The notes beneath the pieces are model-generated. The model did no database searches. It saw only the letters and a program-made list of their open reading frames with translations, and was not told where the DNA came from. A stretch of DNA of 64,000 nt from Balneola sp. GTDB lineage: Bacteria; Bacteroidota; Rhodothermia; Balneolales; Balneolaceae. How positions within the stretch are numbered: position 1 is the stretch's first letter; every line of letters starts with the position of its first letter. Positions 1 to 8,963 of the stretch are shown here, piece after piece. The DNA lies in assembly GCA_002696035.1 (NCBI GenBank), contig NZQV01000017.1:101690-165689 (forward strand), given 5' to 3'. The position numbers and the translations under genes were made by a program.

Positions 1-429
1 TAATACATTTTCTACAGTATCAGAATCTGTCAAATGTTTTCTCAGACTTCCATATTGCTTGTTGTCAAGACCATCAAAAGGTTCTGCACCCTCACCTGAT
101 ACAAGATTCTTGGTTTTACTATTAATAATATTCATGATGCCATTTAATTCATCATACCTTTGATTATATTTTTCAAATAGCTGAAAAAATATACTCATGT
201 CATTGTGCTTCTGTCTCATAAAAGCAAAGAGCAGAGTCAGAATACCTAATATCATTCCAAGCCATGTTCGGAATTCTATTTGATCGTCCGGTACAGCACC
301 AATAATTCCACCGTCTGTTATTACATCAACAATCGAAAAAGCTATTACTACTAATAGACAAAGTATGAGGAATGAAATTATCCCTTGATCATGTCTGTAT
401 AACCAAAACTTAATTCTATAGTGATTCAT
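1..429 (-). CDS. Partial membrane protein, possible phage abortive-infection (putAbiC-like) protein
   Basis: The reading frame is open from an ATG at 427-429 to the left edge (143 codons), so the C-terminus is missing. It starts one base after the methyltransferase stop codon, which implies translational coupling in one operon. Two hydrophobic segments are visible at about residues 17-38 and 53-70. They are followed by a charged stretch with the pattern FFQLFEKYNQRYDEL (about 78-92), which recalls the start of the cytoplasmic part of putative phage abortive-infection proteins (two N-terminal TM segments, then an FFxLL-like motif). Seen: the frame, the TM segments and the coupling. Inferred: an AbiC-like role, supported mainly by the defence-gene neighbourhood. 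It could equally be another two-TM membrane protein. Confidence 0.5.
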   Translation of the reverse strand, partial: MNHYRIKFWLYRHDQGIISFLILCLLVVIAFSIVDVITDGGIIGAVPDDQIEFRTWLGMILGILTLLFAFMRQKHNDMSIFFQLFEKYNQRYDELNGIMNIINSKTKNLVSGEGAEPFDGLDNKQYGSLRKHLTDSDTVENVL

Positions 430-430
430 T

Positions 431-2338
431 TTACACCGTTCTGAATTCAATTTCTTTGCTCTTAAATAGCTGAACGGCATTGGTCTTTAAGGCATCCGCA
501 TCATCACCTGTAAATCCATTGTCGAGGCATATTACTCGTTGTGGTTCTTTCTCTGAAATAGCATCTAACACCTCAAAGGTTAAACCTTCAGCCAAGCAGA
601 TCATGAGTTTGCCATCTTCCACATTGAATACATTCTTACCTTCAAGTTCTATCTTCTCAATGTTTGCCGTAAGGGGGAAGCCGGATTTAAGGATGAGTTC
701 AAATAAGATACTTTCTTTTTCATTTTCCGGATTTAGATGATCAGAGAATGCATCCAATTGTTCTTTCAATTTCTCCGGTTCAATATCTACACCGGGGGCC
801 TCCCAAACTTTAAAATTGGATGGGGTGAGTTTTAAGACTTTAAAACCCAGATCCAGTTCTTTCTCCTTTTTACTTTCCTCTTTGAGTTCCAGTTGCTTGC
901 CTGATTTTTGATCTTCCTTAATTTGTTTAATGACTCGTCGGATACGTTCTTTACCAATATCCGCAATACTTCCAAAACCGGCTTTTCTTGCTTCTGATTT
1001 CTCCTCTGTTGGCTCAGGAATCTGAACCATTATAAATTTTCGGTTTCCTCCATCTTCATGATTTTGATTTAGTACTGAGTGAGCTGCAGAACAGGAGCCA
1101 GCAAAAAAATCTAAAATAATGTCCTCTTTTTGAACATTTGCAACCTTTATAATTCTTCCCAATAACCTTATCGGCTTAGGTCCGTCAAAATACCCCCTAT
1201 CATCAAACAATTTCTTAACTTCTTGTCTTCCTTCTTGGTTGTGTCCCACATCTTCATGAAGCCATAAAGTTGTTGGAACAATACCATCTTGAATTTCAGA
1301 AAGAAATCTTTTAATTCTGGGTACGTTATTGCCATCTTCACCAAACCAAATCCTATTATCTTCAACTAACTCTTCAAATTTCTCCTTTGATACCCTCCAG
1401 CATGAGCCATGTGAAGGATTAACTATTCTACCCGATGGAGTCTCAATTGGGTAATCATACTTTTCAGAATATGTCTTAACTGTTAAATCACCTGAAGCCC
1501 AAGCACCCCTGGGATCATTATCAATATTCTTATACCTACTATCTTGATCTTCAGTTCGTTCTAATCTGCCTGCCTCAAAATTTGAACTGTCTTTTGAGTA
1601 CATAAGAATATAATCATGACTGTCTGATAAAAATTTCGCGTCATTTTTAGGAGAAAATGCTCTTTGCCAAATTATGGATGAAATAAAATTCTCTTCACCA
1701 AAAATTTCATCACATACTTTCTTTAGGTTAGCCATTTCATGGTCATCAATCGAAATAAAAATTACTCCATTTTCCTTCAACAAGTTTTTAGCCAAAAACA
1801 AGCGAGGATACATCATATTCAACCACTTGGAATGGAAACGCCCTTCCGTTTCTTTATTAGAGGACTGCCAATTTCCCTCCGCATCTTTTTGCCCCGTATA
1901 TTTCAAATAAGTATCCAGGCTTTCCGTGAAATTGTCCGGATAAATAAATTCATTCCCGGTATTGTAAGGGGGATCTATATAGATCATTTTTACTTTCCCG
2001 AAGTAACTCTTTTGAAGTAGTTTAAGCACTTCTAAATTATCCCCTTCAATAAACAGGTGTTCCGTCTCATCAAAATTTACCGACTCTTCACGATCCGGTC
2101 TTAATGTAGCAACACTTGGCTGCTGAATAGTTTTCATGCACTCCGCCTTACCCGGCCATTGCAATCCAAACCTCTCTTTACCGGGATCTACCCATTCACC
2201 GAGCACTCGCTTCAGGTGATCAAAATCTACTTTGTCTTCTCTAAAAACTTCAGGGAACAGTTGTTTCAACTGCTGCTTCTTTTCATCAGTGATGTCCATT
2301 GAGCGGAGATCGAGTTTATCTGGGGTTTCTTTGGGCAT
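431..2338 (-). CDS. Type III restriction-modification-like adenine-specific DNA methyltransferase (Mod)
   Basis: A 635-residue beta-class N6-adenine methyltransferase that would transfer a methyl group from SAM to adenine in a short asymmetric site. Catalytic motif IV is DPPYNTG at residues 122-128. SAM-binding motif I comes later, as LDFFAGSCSAAH (409-420), the order expected of the beta class. Motif I reads GSCSAAH where GSGTTAH is more usual. Length and architecture fit Mod subunits of type III systems. No Res helicase-nuclease is visible: the next gene downstream is the small membrane protein at 1-429, and upstream is the divergent SIR2-HerA pair. It may therefore be an orphan or part of a hybrid system whose remainder lies off the left edge. 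Its 174-bp upstream gap is shared with the SIR2 gene and may hold divergent promoters. Confidence 0.88.
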   Translation of the reverse strand: MPKETPDKLDLRSMDITDEKKQQLKQLFPEVFREDKVDFDHLKRVLGEWVDPGKERFGLQWPGKAECMKTIQQPSVATLRPDREESVNFDETEHLFIEGDNLEVLKLLQKSYFGKVKMIYIDPPYNTGNEFIYPDNFTESLDTYLKYTGQKDAEGNWQSSNKETEGRFHSKWLNMMYPRLFLAKNLLKENGVIFISIDDHEMANLKKVCDEIFGEENFISSIIWQRAFSPKNDAKFLSDSHDYILMYSKDSSNFEAGRLERTEDQDSRYKNIDNDPRGAWASGDLTVKTYSEKYDYPIETPSGRIVNPSHGSCWRVSKEKFEELVEDNRIWFGEDGNNVPRIKRFLSEIQDGIVPTTLWLHEDVGHNQEGRQEVKKLFDDRGYFDGPKPIRLLGRIIKVANVQKEDIILDFFAGSCSAAHSVLNQNHEDGGNRKFIMVQIPEPTEEKSEARKAGFGSIADIGKERIRRVIKQIKEDQKSGKQLELKEESKKEKELDLGFKVLKLTPSNFKVWEAPGVDIEPEKLKEQLDAFSDHLNPENEKESILFELILKSGFPLTANIEKIELEGKNVFNVEDGKLMICLAEGLTFEVLDAISEKEPQRVICLDNGFTGDDADALKTNAVQLFKSKEIEFRTV

Positions 2339-2512
2339 GCTATAGGTATATTCTAATTGTTTTGACTTAATCTAACAAAACCCTATTCCTTATGAAATAA
2401 GAGTATTTGTTTCAATGAATTGAGGAGTGTAAATCAATCCTTTAGTAATTTTTTAATGTTTGAGAAGAATATTGCATCTTAGCGTGAACTGATTGTTTTA
2501 AACATAGACATA

Positions 2513-3751
2513 ATGAAAGATTTAGACTGGAGTAAAGAACACATCTTATGGATTGCAAATAATGTCCCTGAAGAAGTAGGTGATCTGGATTCAAAAGTTT
2601 TAAGGAAAAAAATTGAACCTTGGCTTACAGCTGTTTTTCAAAGTGAACACCTTTCTCTATTACTTGGTACTGGAATTACAACGGCTGTTGTTAATGAAGC
2701 AAATCAAGAAGCCCAAGCTATGGATCGACTTGAATTTTCCACCTGTGGAAATGTGATTAAGGATTCGGCTGATGAGTCAGCAAAGCTTATGGACAGAGGC
2801 AAAGCAAATTTTGAAGATGATCTAAGAACAGCAATTGAGCTCTGGAATGGATTGAAAATTTCCAAAAACGATAAGGCAAAAGCCTTGAAAAATGAAATTG
2901 ATACTCAGTTAGTCAACTTAGTTAAAAGCCTACTCGAAAATGAAAAAAAAGTGCTTGAATCAACTGACTATCATTCAGCTATGGCGCTACTAAAACAATT
3001 TCTAATTAGTTTTAGTAGCCGTACTGCTACCAGAGACCGACTTCATATATTTACTACCAATTACGACAGGTTCCTTGAACATGCTTTAGACTTATCTGCA
3101 ATCCATGTTTTAGATCGGTTTATTGGGAAACTGTCCCCAATTATGCGAATGAATAAGATGGAGTTGGATTATCATTATAACCCACCAGGAATTAGAGGTG
3201 AACCCAGATATGTTGAAGGGGTAGTGCGTTATACTAAGTTACATGGTTCACTGGATTGGCGGTTAAATAATAATGAAATCAGAAAAGAGCCTATTCAATT
3301 TGGTGAGGTTCCCGATAAAATTTCTAATCCATTTGAAGCTAAAGTAATTTATCCAAACTCTGCAAAAGGGATTGATACAGCCTATTTTCCTTATTCTGAA
3401 CTATTCCGTGATTTTTCAAGCGCAACCTGTCGACCAAACTCAGTTCTGATTACATATGGTTACGGTTTTGGCGATACCCATATTAATAACATCATACTTG
3501 ACATGATGACGATCCCCTCAACTCATCTTGTCATCATTTCATATGATAAAGCTGATGGTAGAGTTGAAAAGTTTGTCAATAAGTGTAATCCATCTCAATT
3601 GACTCTTTTAATAGGCAACCATTTTGGAAAGCTGAAAACTCTCGTTAAAAATTATCTACCTAAATCAGCAATTGATAGAATTTCAAAACGACAAGCAAAA
3701 GTAATGGAAGTAAGAAAGGAAATTGACAATTCGGACGATACAGATGAGTGA
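2513..3751 (+). CDS. SIR2-domain NADase-type antiphage effector (SIR2-HerA system)
   Basis: A 412-residue protein with a SIR2-like domain of the defence type. It has LLLGTG at 49-54 (NAD-binding GAG-like loop), TTNYD at 181-185, KLHGSLDW at 242-249 (contains the conserved catalytic-type His) and YGYGFGDTHIN at 315-325. In antiphage systems of this class the SIR2 domain depletes NAD+ when activated. The stop codon overlaps the start of the downstream HerA gene (ATG at 3744), so the two are translationally coupled, as expected for subunits of one complex. The sequence matches the Nezha/SIR2-HerA two-gene layout known from defence surveys. No Shine-Dalgarno sequence is obvious before the ATG. 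Function follows from family and context; triggering and target phages are unknown. Confidence 0.88.
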   Translation: MKDLDWSKEHILWIANNVPEEVGDLDSKVLRKKIEPWLTAVFQSEHLSLLLGTGITTAVVNEANQEAQAMDRLEFSTCGNVIKDSADESAKLMDRGKANFEDDLRTAIELWNGLKISKNDKAKALKNEIDTQLVNLVKSLLENEKKVLESTDYHSAMALLKQFLISFSSRTATRDRLHIFTTNYDRFLEHALDLSAIHVLDRFIGKLSPIMRMNKMELDYHYNPPGIRGEPRYVEGVVRYTKLHGSLDWRLNNNEIRKEPIQFGEVPDKISNPFEAKVIYPNSAKGIDTAYFPYSELFRDFSSATCRPNSVLITYGYGFGDTHINNIILDMMTIPSTHLVIISYDKADGRVEKFVNKCNPSQLTLLIGNHFGKLKTLVKNYLPKSAIDRISKRQAKVMEVRKEIDNSDDTDE

Positions 3752-5858
3752 TTACCAGGATACATACGACTTTGAACATATAAGAGAACAAGCAGTCGGC
3801 TCAGTTGAGTTCGTATCTCCTCATGAAATTAAGGTTTTATTGGATATTAATGCTCCCAAGAACACCGCAATCAATACTGGAACCCCTCAACTTTTTCCAA
3901 AAGTAAATGGATTTGTGCTAATACCTAATGAAGCTGGAGCTTTGGTCTGTATTATTTCATGGGTAGGAGTTGAATACTCACAATTTCCTAAAAGAAAAGG
4001 TTATCAGGATTTTAATTTAATTGATCTTCCATTCCCCCTAAGAAAGTTATCAATAAGCCCACTTGGCAACCTAAAGGAAAACAATGGGGAATATGAAATA
4101 GAGAGAGGTGTATTTAGTTTTCCTTCCGTGGGGGATATAGTTGTTGTGCCAAACAAGGATCAGCTTCAAGCAATTGTCCAGAATAAGGACAAAAATGCAA
4201 AAGTTAAAATTGGAACTTCTCCAATGGCTGCAAATGCACCAGTTTATGTTAATCCGGATAAAATCTTCGGAAGGCATACCGCCGTTCTTGGCAATACCGG
4301 TAGTGGTAAATCATGTTCAGTGGCAGGTTTGATCAGGTGGTCTTTAGAAGCAGTAACTAAAGAATTAGGAGAAGGAGAAGAATCTAACTCAAGGTTTATA
4401 GTGTTAGATCCTAATGGAGAGTATTCAAAAACATTTGATGATTTAGGTTCTACTGTAAACAAATATCAAGTTAAAATAGATGATGATGTCAATACAGGTG
4501 GTATTGAGCAGTTAAAAATCCCTTCATGGATGTGGAATAGTTTTGAGTGGAGCTCTATTTCACAAGCTACACAAAAAACTCAACGACCTATTTTGAGGAG
4601 AGCTTTAAAAGAGGTTAAAGCTGGTACAGATGATAATGAAGTTGATCTATTATTACCTAAGCGTACTATTACAAGCTTATTAATAAGTTTGAAAAATATA
4701 GAGAAATCAGGAGTAAGCGGTTATGCAGAATTTCCTGGTAAGCAAAATTTGGGCGAAATGCTTCAGTCCTCGATAGAATCTCTTGCGGTAGTGGCCGAAG
4801 ATTTAGAAGGTGATGCACGTAAAAAAATTCGCGAAATTGCCAGCTCAATAAATACTGTTTTAAATAGAAGAAAACCCAATAATAGCGGATATTATCCGGC
4901 TTTCAATTTAAAAGATATTTCTGAAATCAAGGAAAAAATTCAGGATGCACAAACAGTTTTTGGTGAGCTAACCCCTTATGAAGGACCTGATGAAGATACT
5001 CCTTCATTTTTTGAGAATGAAGATTTCGTAAGTCATTTAGAGCGACTTGCAAATGAGAATAACGTTCAACAATATTTAGATTTTTTCATAATGCGAATAC
5101 GAAGCATTCTAACTGATGTACGTATTTGTTCGGTAATCGAAACTTCCTCTGATACTGAAGTTACTCTTGAAGATTGGCTTGAGGATTATATAGGAGAGAA
5201 TGAAAAGCCCTCGATTAACATTATTGATCTATCGCTGGTACCCTCAGAGATTTTGTTTATCGTAGTTGCTGTATTAACTCGTATCATTTTTGAAGCACTT
5301 CAGAGGTATAGAAAGAAAACCAAACAGGTATTGCCCACAACCTTAGTGGTAGAAGAAGCTCATAATTTCATTAAGCGTTACAATACAGACCATGATGAAA
5401 TTTCAGCCAGTCGGCTTTGTGCTCAGGCTTTTGAGAAAGTAGCAAAAGAGGGAAGAAAGTTTGGTTTGGGGTTGGTTATTTCTTCTCAAAGACCTTTTGA
5501 GCTTTCTCAGACGGTTTTATCTCAATGTAATACATTTTTACTTCATCGCTTGGTTAATGATAAAGATCAGGAGATGGTTAAGAAGTTAGTTCCAGATAAT
5601 TTGGGGGGAGTTTTGAATGAACTCCCCATTTTGCCTACCCAAAAAGCAGTTCTTTTGGGGTGGGCTGCACCAATTCCGACATTGGTTGAAATGAATTACC
5701 TACATGAAGAGCAACGGCCAAAATCCGAAGATCCTGATTTTTGGGATGTTTGGACAGGAAAAGAAAAACGAGAAGTCGATTGGAGCGCAATTGCTAAAGA
5801 GTGGCAAAACTTTGACAAAAATGATAGTGAAGAAGATGGAAATGCTAAGCAAAGTTAG
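3744..5858 (+). CDS. HerA/DUF87-type hexameric ATPase (SIR2-HerA system)
   Basis: A 704-residue HerA-FtsK superfamily ATPase. It has an N-terminal HAS-barrel-like beta region (about 10-150), Walker A GNTGSGKS at about 183-190, a FIVLDPNGEYS segment typical of HerA, Walker B LVVEEAHNF near residue 537, and the EGRKFGLGLVISSQRP segment that follows in HerA proteins (sensor and arginine-finger region). I chose ATG 3744, which overlaps the SIR2 stop by 8 bases, rather than the in-frame TTG at 3723 seven codons upstream. HerA assembles as a hexamer and in the known system scaffolds SIR2. The gene's last 4 bases overlap the end of a convergent 58-codon frame on the other strand. The paired layout makes the assignment strong. 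Confidence 0.88.
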   Translation: MSDYQDTYDFEHIREQAVGSVEFVSPHEIKVLLDINAPKNTAINTGTPQLFPKVNGFVLIPNEAGALVCIISWVGVEYSQFPKRKGYQDFNLIDLPFPLRKLSISPLGNLKENNGEYEIERGVFSFPSVGDIVVVPNKDQLQAIVQNKDKNAKVKIGTSPMAANAPVYVNPDKIFGRHTAVLGNTGSGKSCSVAGLIRWSLEAVTKELGEGEESNSRFIVLDPNGEYSKTFDDLGSTVNKYQVKIDDDVNTGGIEQLKIPSWMWNSFEWSSISQATQKTQRPILRRALKEVKAGTDDNEVDLLLPKRTITSLLISLKNIEKSGVSGYAEFPGKQNLGEMLQSSIESLAVVAEDLEGDARKKIREIASSINTVLNRRKPNNSGYYPAFNLKDISEIKEKIQDAQTVFGELTPYEGPDEDTPSFFENEDFVSHLERLANENNVQQYLDFFIMRIRSILTDVRICSVIETSSDTEVTLEDWLEDYIGENEKPSINIIDLSLVPSEILFIVVAVLTRIIFEALQRYRKKTKQVLPTTLVVEEAHNFIKRYNTDHDEISASRLCAQAFEKVAKEGRKFGLGLVISSQRPFELSQTVLSQCNTFLLHRLVNDKDQEMVKKLVPDNLGGVLNELPILPTQKAVLLGWAAPIPTLVEMNYLHEEQRPKSEDPDFWDVWTGKEKREVDWSAIAKEWQNFDKNDSEEDGNAKQS

Positions 5859-6031
5859 CGTTGGTTCACATTCTTGAAATATTCTTCCAGCATAAATTCT
5901 ATTTCGAGAAATATAATCCATTCTTTCGATTCCACAACCTCACTCAATAACTTCCAGGATTCCTCCCAAGTGAGAGTGCCACGTACTAAATTGTGTATGC
6001 CTTTTGTTAGTCTAAGCTCTTTCTCAGTCAT
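5855..6031 (-). CDS. Small acidic hypothetical protein (58 aa), convergent to HerA
   Basis: An ATG at 6029-6031 opens 58 codons to a TAA at 5855-5857, overlapping the HerA stop tail to tail. The product is rich in Glu, Trp and Leu (for example LTWEESWKLL near residues 20-29) and would be helical and acidic. It lies just beyond the attC-like element at 6111-6162, on the same strand as the other orphan genes, so it could be a small cassette gene. No family is recognised. Its small size and lack of a clear ribosome site mean it may not be translated. Confidence 0.35.
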   Translation of the reverse strand: MTEKELRLTKGIHNLVRGTLTWEESWKLLSEVVESKEWIIFLEIEFMLEEYFKNVNQR

Positions 6032-6110
6032 TTAAAGCTGTTTTTGCTTAAAACTTTATATAGTAAGAGCGATGAGGATGGAATTCCTTACAGTTAATTT
6101 TATAACATTT

Positions 6111-6162
6111 CAGGGTTTAAGCAACGAGCCTAATTGTAGAATTAATGTCTCGAACCCTAAAC
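6111..6162 (-). repeat. attC-like inverted repeat D
   Basis: On the + strand the arms are AGGGTT...CGAG and CTCG...AACCCT around a short spacer, with a taagcaa bulge in one arm only. Unequal arms with unpaired bases are typical of integron attC hairpins. The arm sharing CTCGYTGCTTAAAC (minus strand) is also found in element C at 7998-8024. The element lies immediately downstream of the minus-strand gene 6185-6769, where an attC of its cassette would be. No covariance search could be run. Confidence 0.5.
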
Positions 6163-6184
6163 GAATCCATGTGAAGCCACCTTA

Positions 6185-6769
6185 TCATTGCTCTTTAAAT
6201 ATAAAATATATAGGCTTATACCTTGGTCCAAAAAATGAGGAGGCTGGTAAAGAGGATCTGGCTTCTCTAATGAAGTTTTCAAAGCTTTTCATATCGAAAA
6301 CATTACTATTTTCGATCATTTTGATGATTTCTAATTTTCCTAAAACGAGATCACCTTCTGCCAAAATTGCACTTATAGGATTTAAATAATTACTTAATAG
6401 ATCTCCTTTTAGGGTTAACCATAAAACATCAATCTCATTAGATAAATCCCAGAAATTTTTTGCTAATGGACAACCAGCTATTACTGGCAAGTTGTGCGAT
6501 ATGGCGTATTCTTGAAATTCTAACAACTCTGGGTTTATAGTTATATATATATCATCACTTTTGTCATTTTTAAGTTTAGGTCTTCTTGGAAACACTGCAA
6601 GTAATTTGAATCTATCATCTAAATGAACGGCCTTGGAAATGTTGCTTGTTTCCCGAGTCAACCATGGATACACTGGTACAACCGTTTTAAAGTGATTACC
6701 CAACTTCGATTTTAAATCGGAAGTTAAATAATATTCAGCTGTATGTTCGTTGATGAAGCTAGTAGCCAT
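6185..6769 (-). CDS. Hypothetical protein (194 aa), probable cassette gene
   Basis: No family is recognised. The product is soluble-looking with no signal peptide or TM segment. It is a mixed alpha/beta sequence with a short basic patch (PRRPKLKNDK, about residues 61-70) and a central hydrophobic stretch around VIAGCPLAKNFWDL. It is flanked on both sides by attC-like elements (6111-6162 downstream, 6795-6889 upstream), and its start codon lies about 25 bases from the core end of the upstream element, as in integron cassettes. Composition is AT-rich like the rest of the island. Its location beside SIR2-HerA makes a defence or toxin-related role possible, but nothing in the sequence shows it. 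Confidence 0.6.
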   Translation of the reverse strand: MATSFINEHTAEYYLTSDLKSKLGNHFKTVVPVYPWLTRETSNISKAVHLDDRFKLLAVFPRRPKLKNDKSDDIYITINPELLEFQEYAISHNLPVIAGCPLAKNFWDLSNEIDVLWLTLKGDLLSNYLNPISAILAEGDLVLGKLEIIKMIENSNVFDMKSFENFIREARSSLPASSFFGPRYKPIYFIFKEQ

Positions 6770-6794
6770 GTAAAACAGTTATTGAACACTAATA

Positions 6795-6889
6795 GCCCAG
6801 CGCTTAGCAGGCACTGGGATTATGAGTTAAAAATGGATTAATTATTAAAAACAGGTAACTTCGGACTCCAACGCATTGTTCGCATCACC
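6795..6889 (-). repeat. attC-like inverted repeat A
   Basis: The core half at 6795-6826 aligns base for base with that of element B (10622-10653): both begin GCCCAGCGC and end GATTATGAG, with about eight mismatches over 32 bases. The opposite half (6854-6889) contains GCGAACAATGCGTT on the minus strand, resembling the inverse core of attC sites. It lies between two minus-strand orphan genes and about 25 bases before the next start codon. Confidence 0.55.
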
Positions 6890-7030
6890 GACTAATACTT
6901 TTGTGCCCTTTTTCCAATTGGACTAGGAGAACCTAGTAAGCAATCCAACGAGGACGCTAGGAACGAAGTTAATTACCATTCCTAAACGATCTGATGGAGA
7001 AAACATGAATTTTTCTCATAATTCTTATTC

Positions 7031-7939
7031 TCACTTTGACTTAAGTGATTTAGCCTTATCATAGATTCTTTTCCCATCAAAATGGACTTCAATTCTTTCT
7101 TTGCAATTCAAAAATATTTTTTCTGACTCATTTGCACTATGAATTGCAGAGCTCAGGTCCCCATAAATCGAATATAAAGATGGGTACTGGGATTTGAAAT
7201 CAACAGGTAATCCTTCTGCATATTTTTGAATTACACTATCTGCCTTATCCAAATTCTCATCAATATCACTTCTACAATATTGTTCAATGAATACTCTAAG
7301 CATGAACAGTGCCGGTAATACCTGACCTGAGTTGTATGCAATAATCGCACCTGTGAAGTAGTTGTTAAAATCATTTGGAATAAAATTGGGTATATTAACA
7401 ATCTCCATTGGAGACCTGCCTGTTAAGGTTATTTTATCCTTATCTCTTTGCGCTTGAAAAACCTCTAATCCATTCCTGCAGCTTTGACAATGGAATGTAA
7501 AGGTAAAAACACTTTTAAATTCAGGAACTTTTTTATCAATAAATCTTCTTACTCCTTTTAGAGCGTCGTCAGTTCTTAGAAGATTCATTGGGCCTGATTC
7601 TGCGCAATTTCCACAGGTAGATTTTATACTGTTTAATTTGAAGCTAAATCGTCCAACATCATCATAACCCAATCTTTGGCTTTTGACTGAACTGGGATCT
7701 AAGGCTTCCCAAGACATAAGTTTAAATTCTTCAATTATTTTTAAAGCCTCCTCATACTTAATGTTAGCAGAAAACAAATCGCATTTTGCCTTGATAGATT
7801 TTAAAAAATTATCATCTATAACCTTCACGTTTTGGTAAAGGTGCTTCTTTTCTAAAAGTTTTTTAAAGCAAGATTCAATTCTACTTTTTAAATCATTTTC
7901 TAATTCGAATTTTGAGTAGATAATTAAGTTTGATGACAT
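7031..7939 (-). CDS. Zinc-ribbon protein with DUF4145/HEPN-like C-terminal helices (302 aa)
   Basis: Two Cys pairs, CGNC (about residue 110) and CQSC (about 150), suggest a zinc ribbon in the middle of the protein. The segment after it, with FTGAIIAYNSGQVLPALFMLRVFIEQ in overlapping pieces around residues 192-217, resembles the helical core of DUF4145 and related HEPN-like proteins, and a second helix near the end carries SAIHSANES. The N-terminal 90 residues are helical and unassigned. DUF4145 proteins are common in phage-defence and restriction contexts. The gene lies between attC-like elements A and C on the minus strand. Seen: the Cys pairs and order. Inferred: zinc binding and the DUF4145 link; no catalytic RX4H motif is seen here. 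Confidence 0.6.
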   Translation of the reverse strand: MSSNLIIYSKFELENDLKSRIESCFKKLLEKKHLYQNVKVIDDNFLKSIKAKCDLFSANIKYEEALKIIEEFKLMSWEALDPSSVKSQRLGYDDVGRFSFKLNSIKSTCGNCAESGPMNLLRTDDALKGVRRFIDKKVPEFKSVFTFTFHCQSCRNGLEVFQAQRDKDKITLTGRSPMEIVNIPNFIPNDFNNYFTGAIIAYNSGQVLPALFMLRVFIEQYCRSDIDENLDKADSVIQKYAEGLPVDFKSQYPSLYSIYGDLSSAIHSANESEKIFLNCKERIEVHFDGKRIYDKAKSLKSK

Positions 7940-8157
7940 TAAAAGTATATTTTGTTTTCTATATTAAAAATAATCAGATTAATTATTTAATACTAAAGAC
8001 CCAACGTTTAAGCAGCGAGTCTGGTTACTTCAATTAGGGTTTTGGGCAGAGACTTGTAACCTTACAATCTTTCAGTTAGTAGTTTTCAATTGACACTGAG
8101 TTAGTTCTATTGTCGGCTTCCCCAAAAACTGGACCAGTTAAAAGTAGAATGTTCGGG

Positions 8158-8943
8158 TTAATTTAAGAGTTCTATCGGTGTTTTATACCCCAAAGATTTA
8201 TGGGGGCGGTGGTGGTTATAATCGTACATCCATTGCTGCGTTTTTTCTCGCACTTCATCCAGAGTTTTAAACACATACGCGTTCAGCAGTTCCTGTCGCA
8301 TACTTCCATTTAAACGTTCTATATAAGCATTTTGCGTGGGTTTACCCGGCTGGATAAAGGCCAAGGTGATTTGGTGCTCCTTACACCACTGGTCGAGTAT
8401 TATGGATATAAATTCCGGGCCGTTATCCACCCGGATCATCTTCGGAAGCCCTCGAGTTTCTTTAAGCCGTTTGAGCACTCGAATGACCCGCAGCGCAGGC
8501 AGACTCGTGTCGGTTTCGATCCACAGCACCTGCCGGTTGTAGTCATCGATCACATTCAGCAGGCGATAACTACGCCCGTCCCACAGGCTGTCGTGCATAA
8601 AGTCCAGGCTCCATACCTGATTGGGCTCTTCTGGCTGGAAGAGGGTTTGTTTAGCTCGTGCTGGAAGTCGTTTCTTTGCTCTGCGACGAATGTTGAGTCC
8701 TAACATCGTATAGACCCGGTAGATCCGTTTATGGTTCCACGCCCAGCCCTGGTTGCGAATTCTCCAGTAACAGCTCCAAAAGCCAATGGAAGGATGTCGG
8801 TCAACCAAAGCTAACAGCACATCAATCACATAGCTGTCATCTTTCGGCCTGTGCTGGTAACTATAGGTGCTGCGGGGAAGGCCCACGGCCTTGCAGCCCT
8901 GACGAATGGATATCTTATGCTCATCTCGCATATGAGTTACCAT
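8158..8943 (-). CDS. IS3-family transposase OrfB (DDE integrase domain)
   Basis: A 261-codon frame with the HTH-like region of IS3 OrfB (RHPSIGFWSCYWRI) followed by the rve catalytic core. The first Asp is in WSLDFMHDSL, the second in RVDNGPEFIS, and the Glu in QNAYIERLNGS. The C-terminal NHHRPHKSLGYKTP motif is intact. The frame actually continues upstream of its first ATG (KKAVSPDVKRE), so the working protein is most likely the OrfAB fusion made by -1 frameshifting at 8970-8977. Length and motifs are normal for the IS407 group. Confidence 0.93.
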   Translation of the reverse strand: MVTHMRDEHKISIRQGCKAVGLPRSTYSYQHRPKDDSYVIDVLLALVDRHPSIGFWSCYWRIRNQGWAWNHKRIYRVYTMLGLNIRRRAKKRLPARAKQTLFQPEEPNQVWSLDFMHDSLWDGRSYRLLNVIDDYNRQVLWIETDTSLPALRVIRVLKRLKETRGLPKMIRVDNGPEFISIILDQWCKEHQITLAFIQPGKPTQNAYIERLNGSMRQELLNAYVFKTLDEVREKTQQWMYDYNHHRPHKSLGYKTPIELLN

Positions 8944-8963
8944 TTCCCGCTTAACGTCAGGAC

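Noticed and set aside
431..2338. Complete type III restriction-modification system
   Set aside because: No Res helicase-nuclease frame is present in the window; only the Mod-like gene is.
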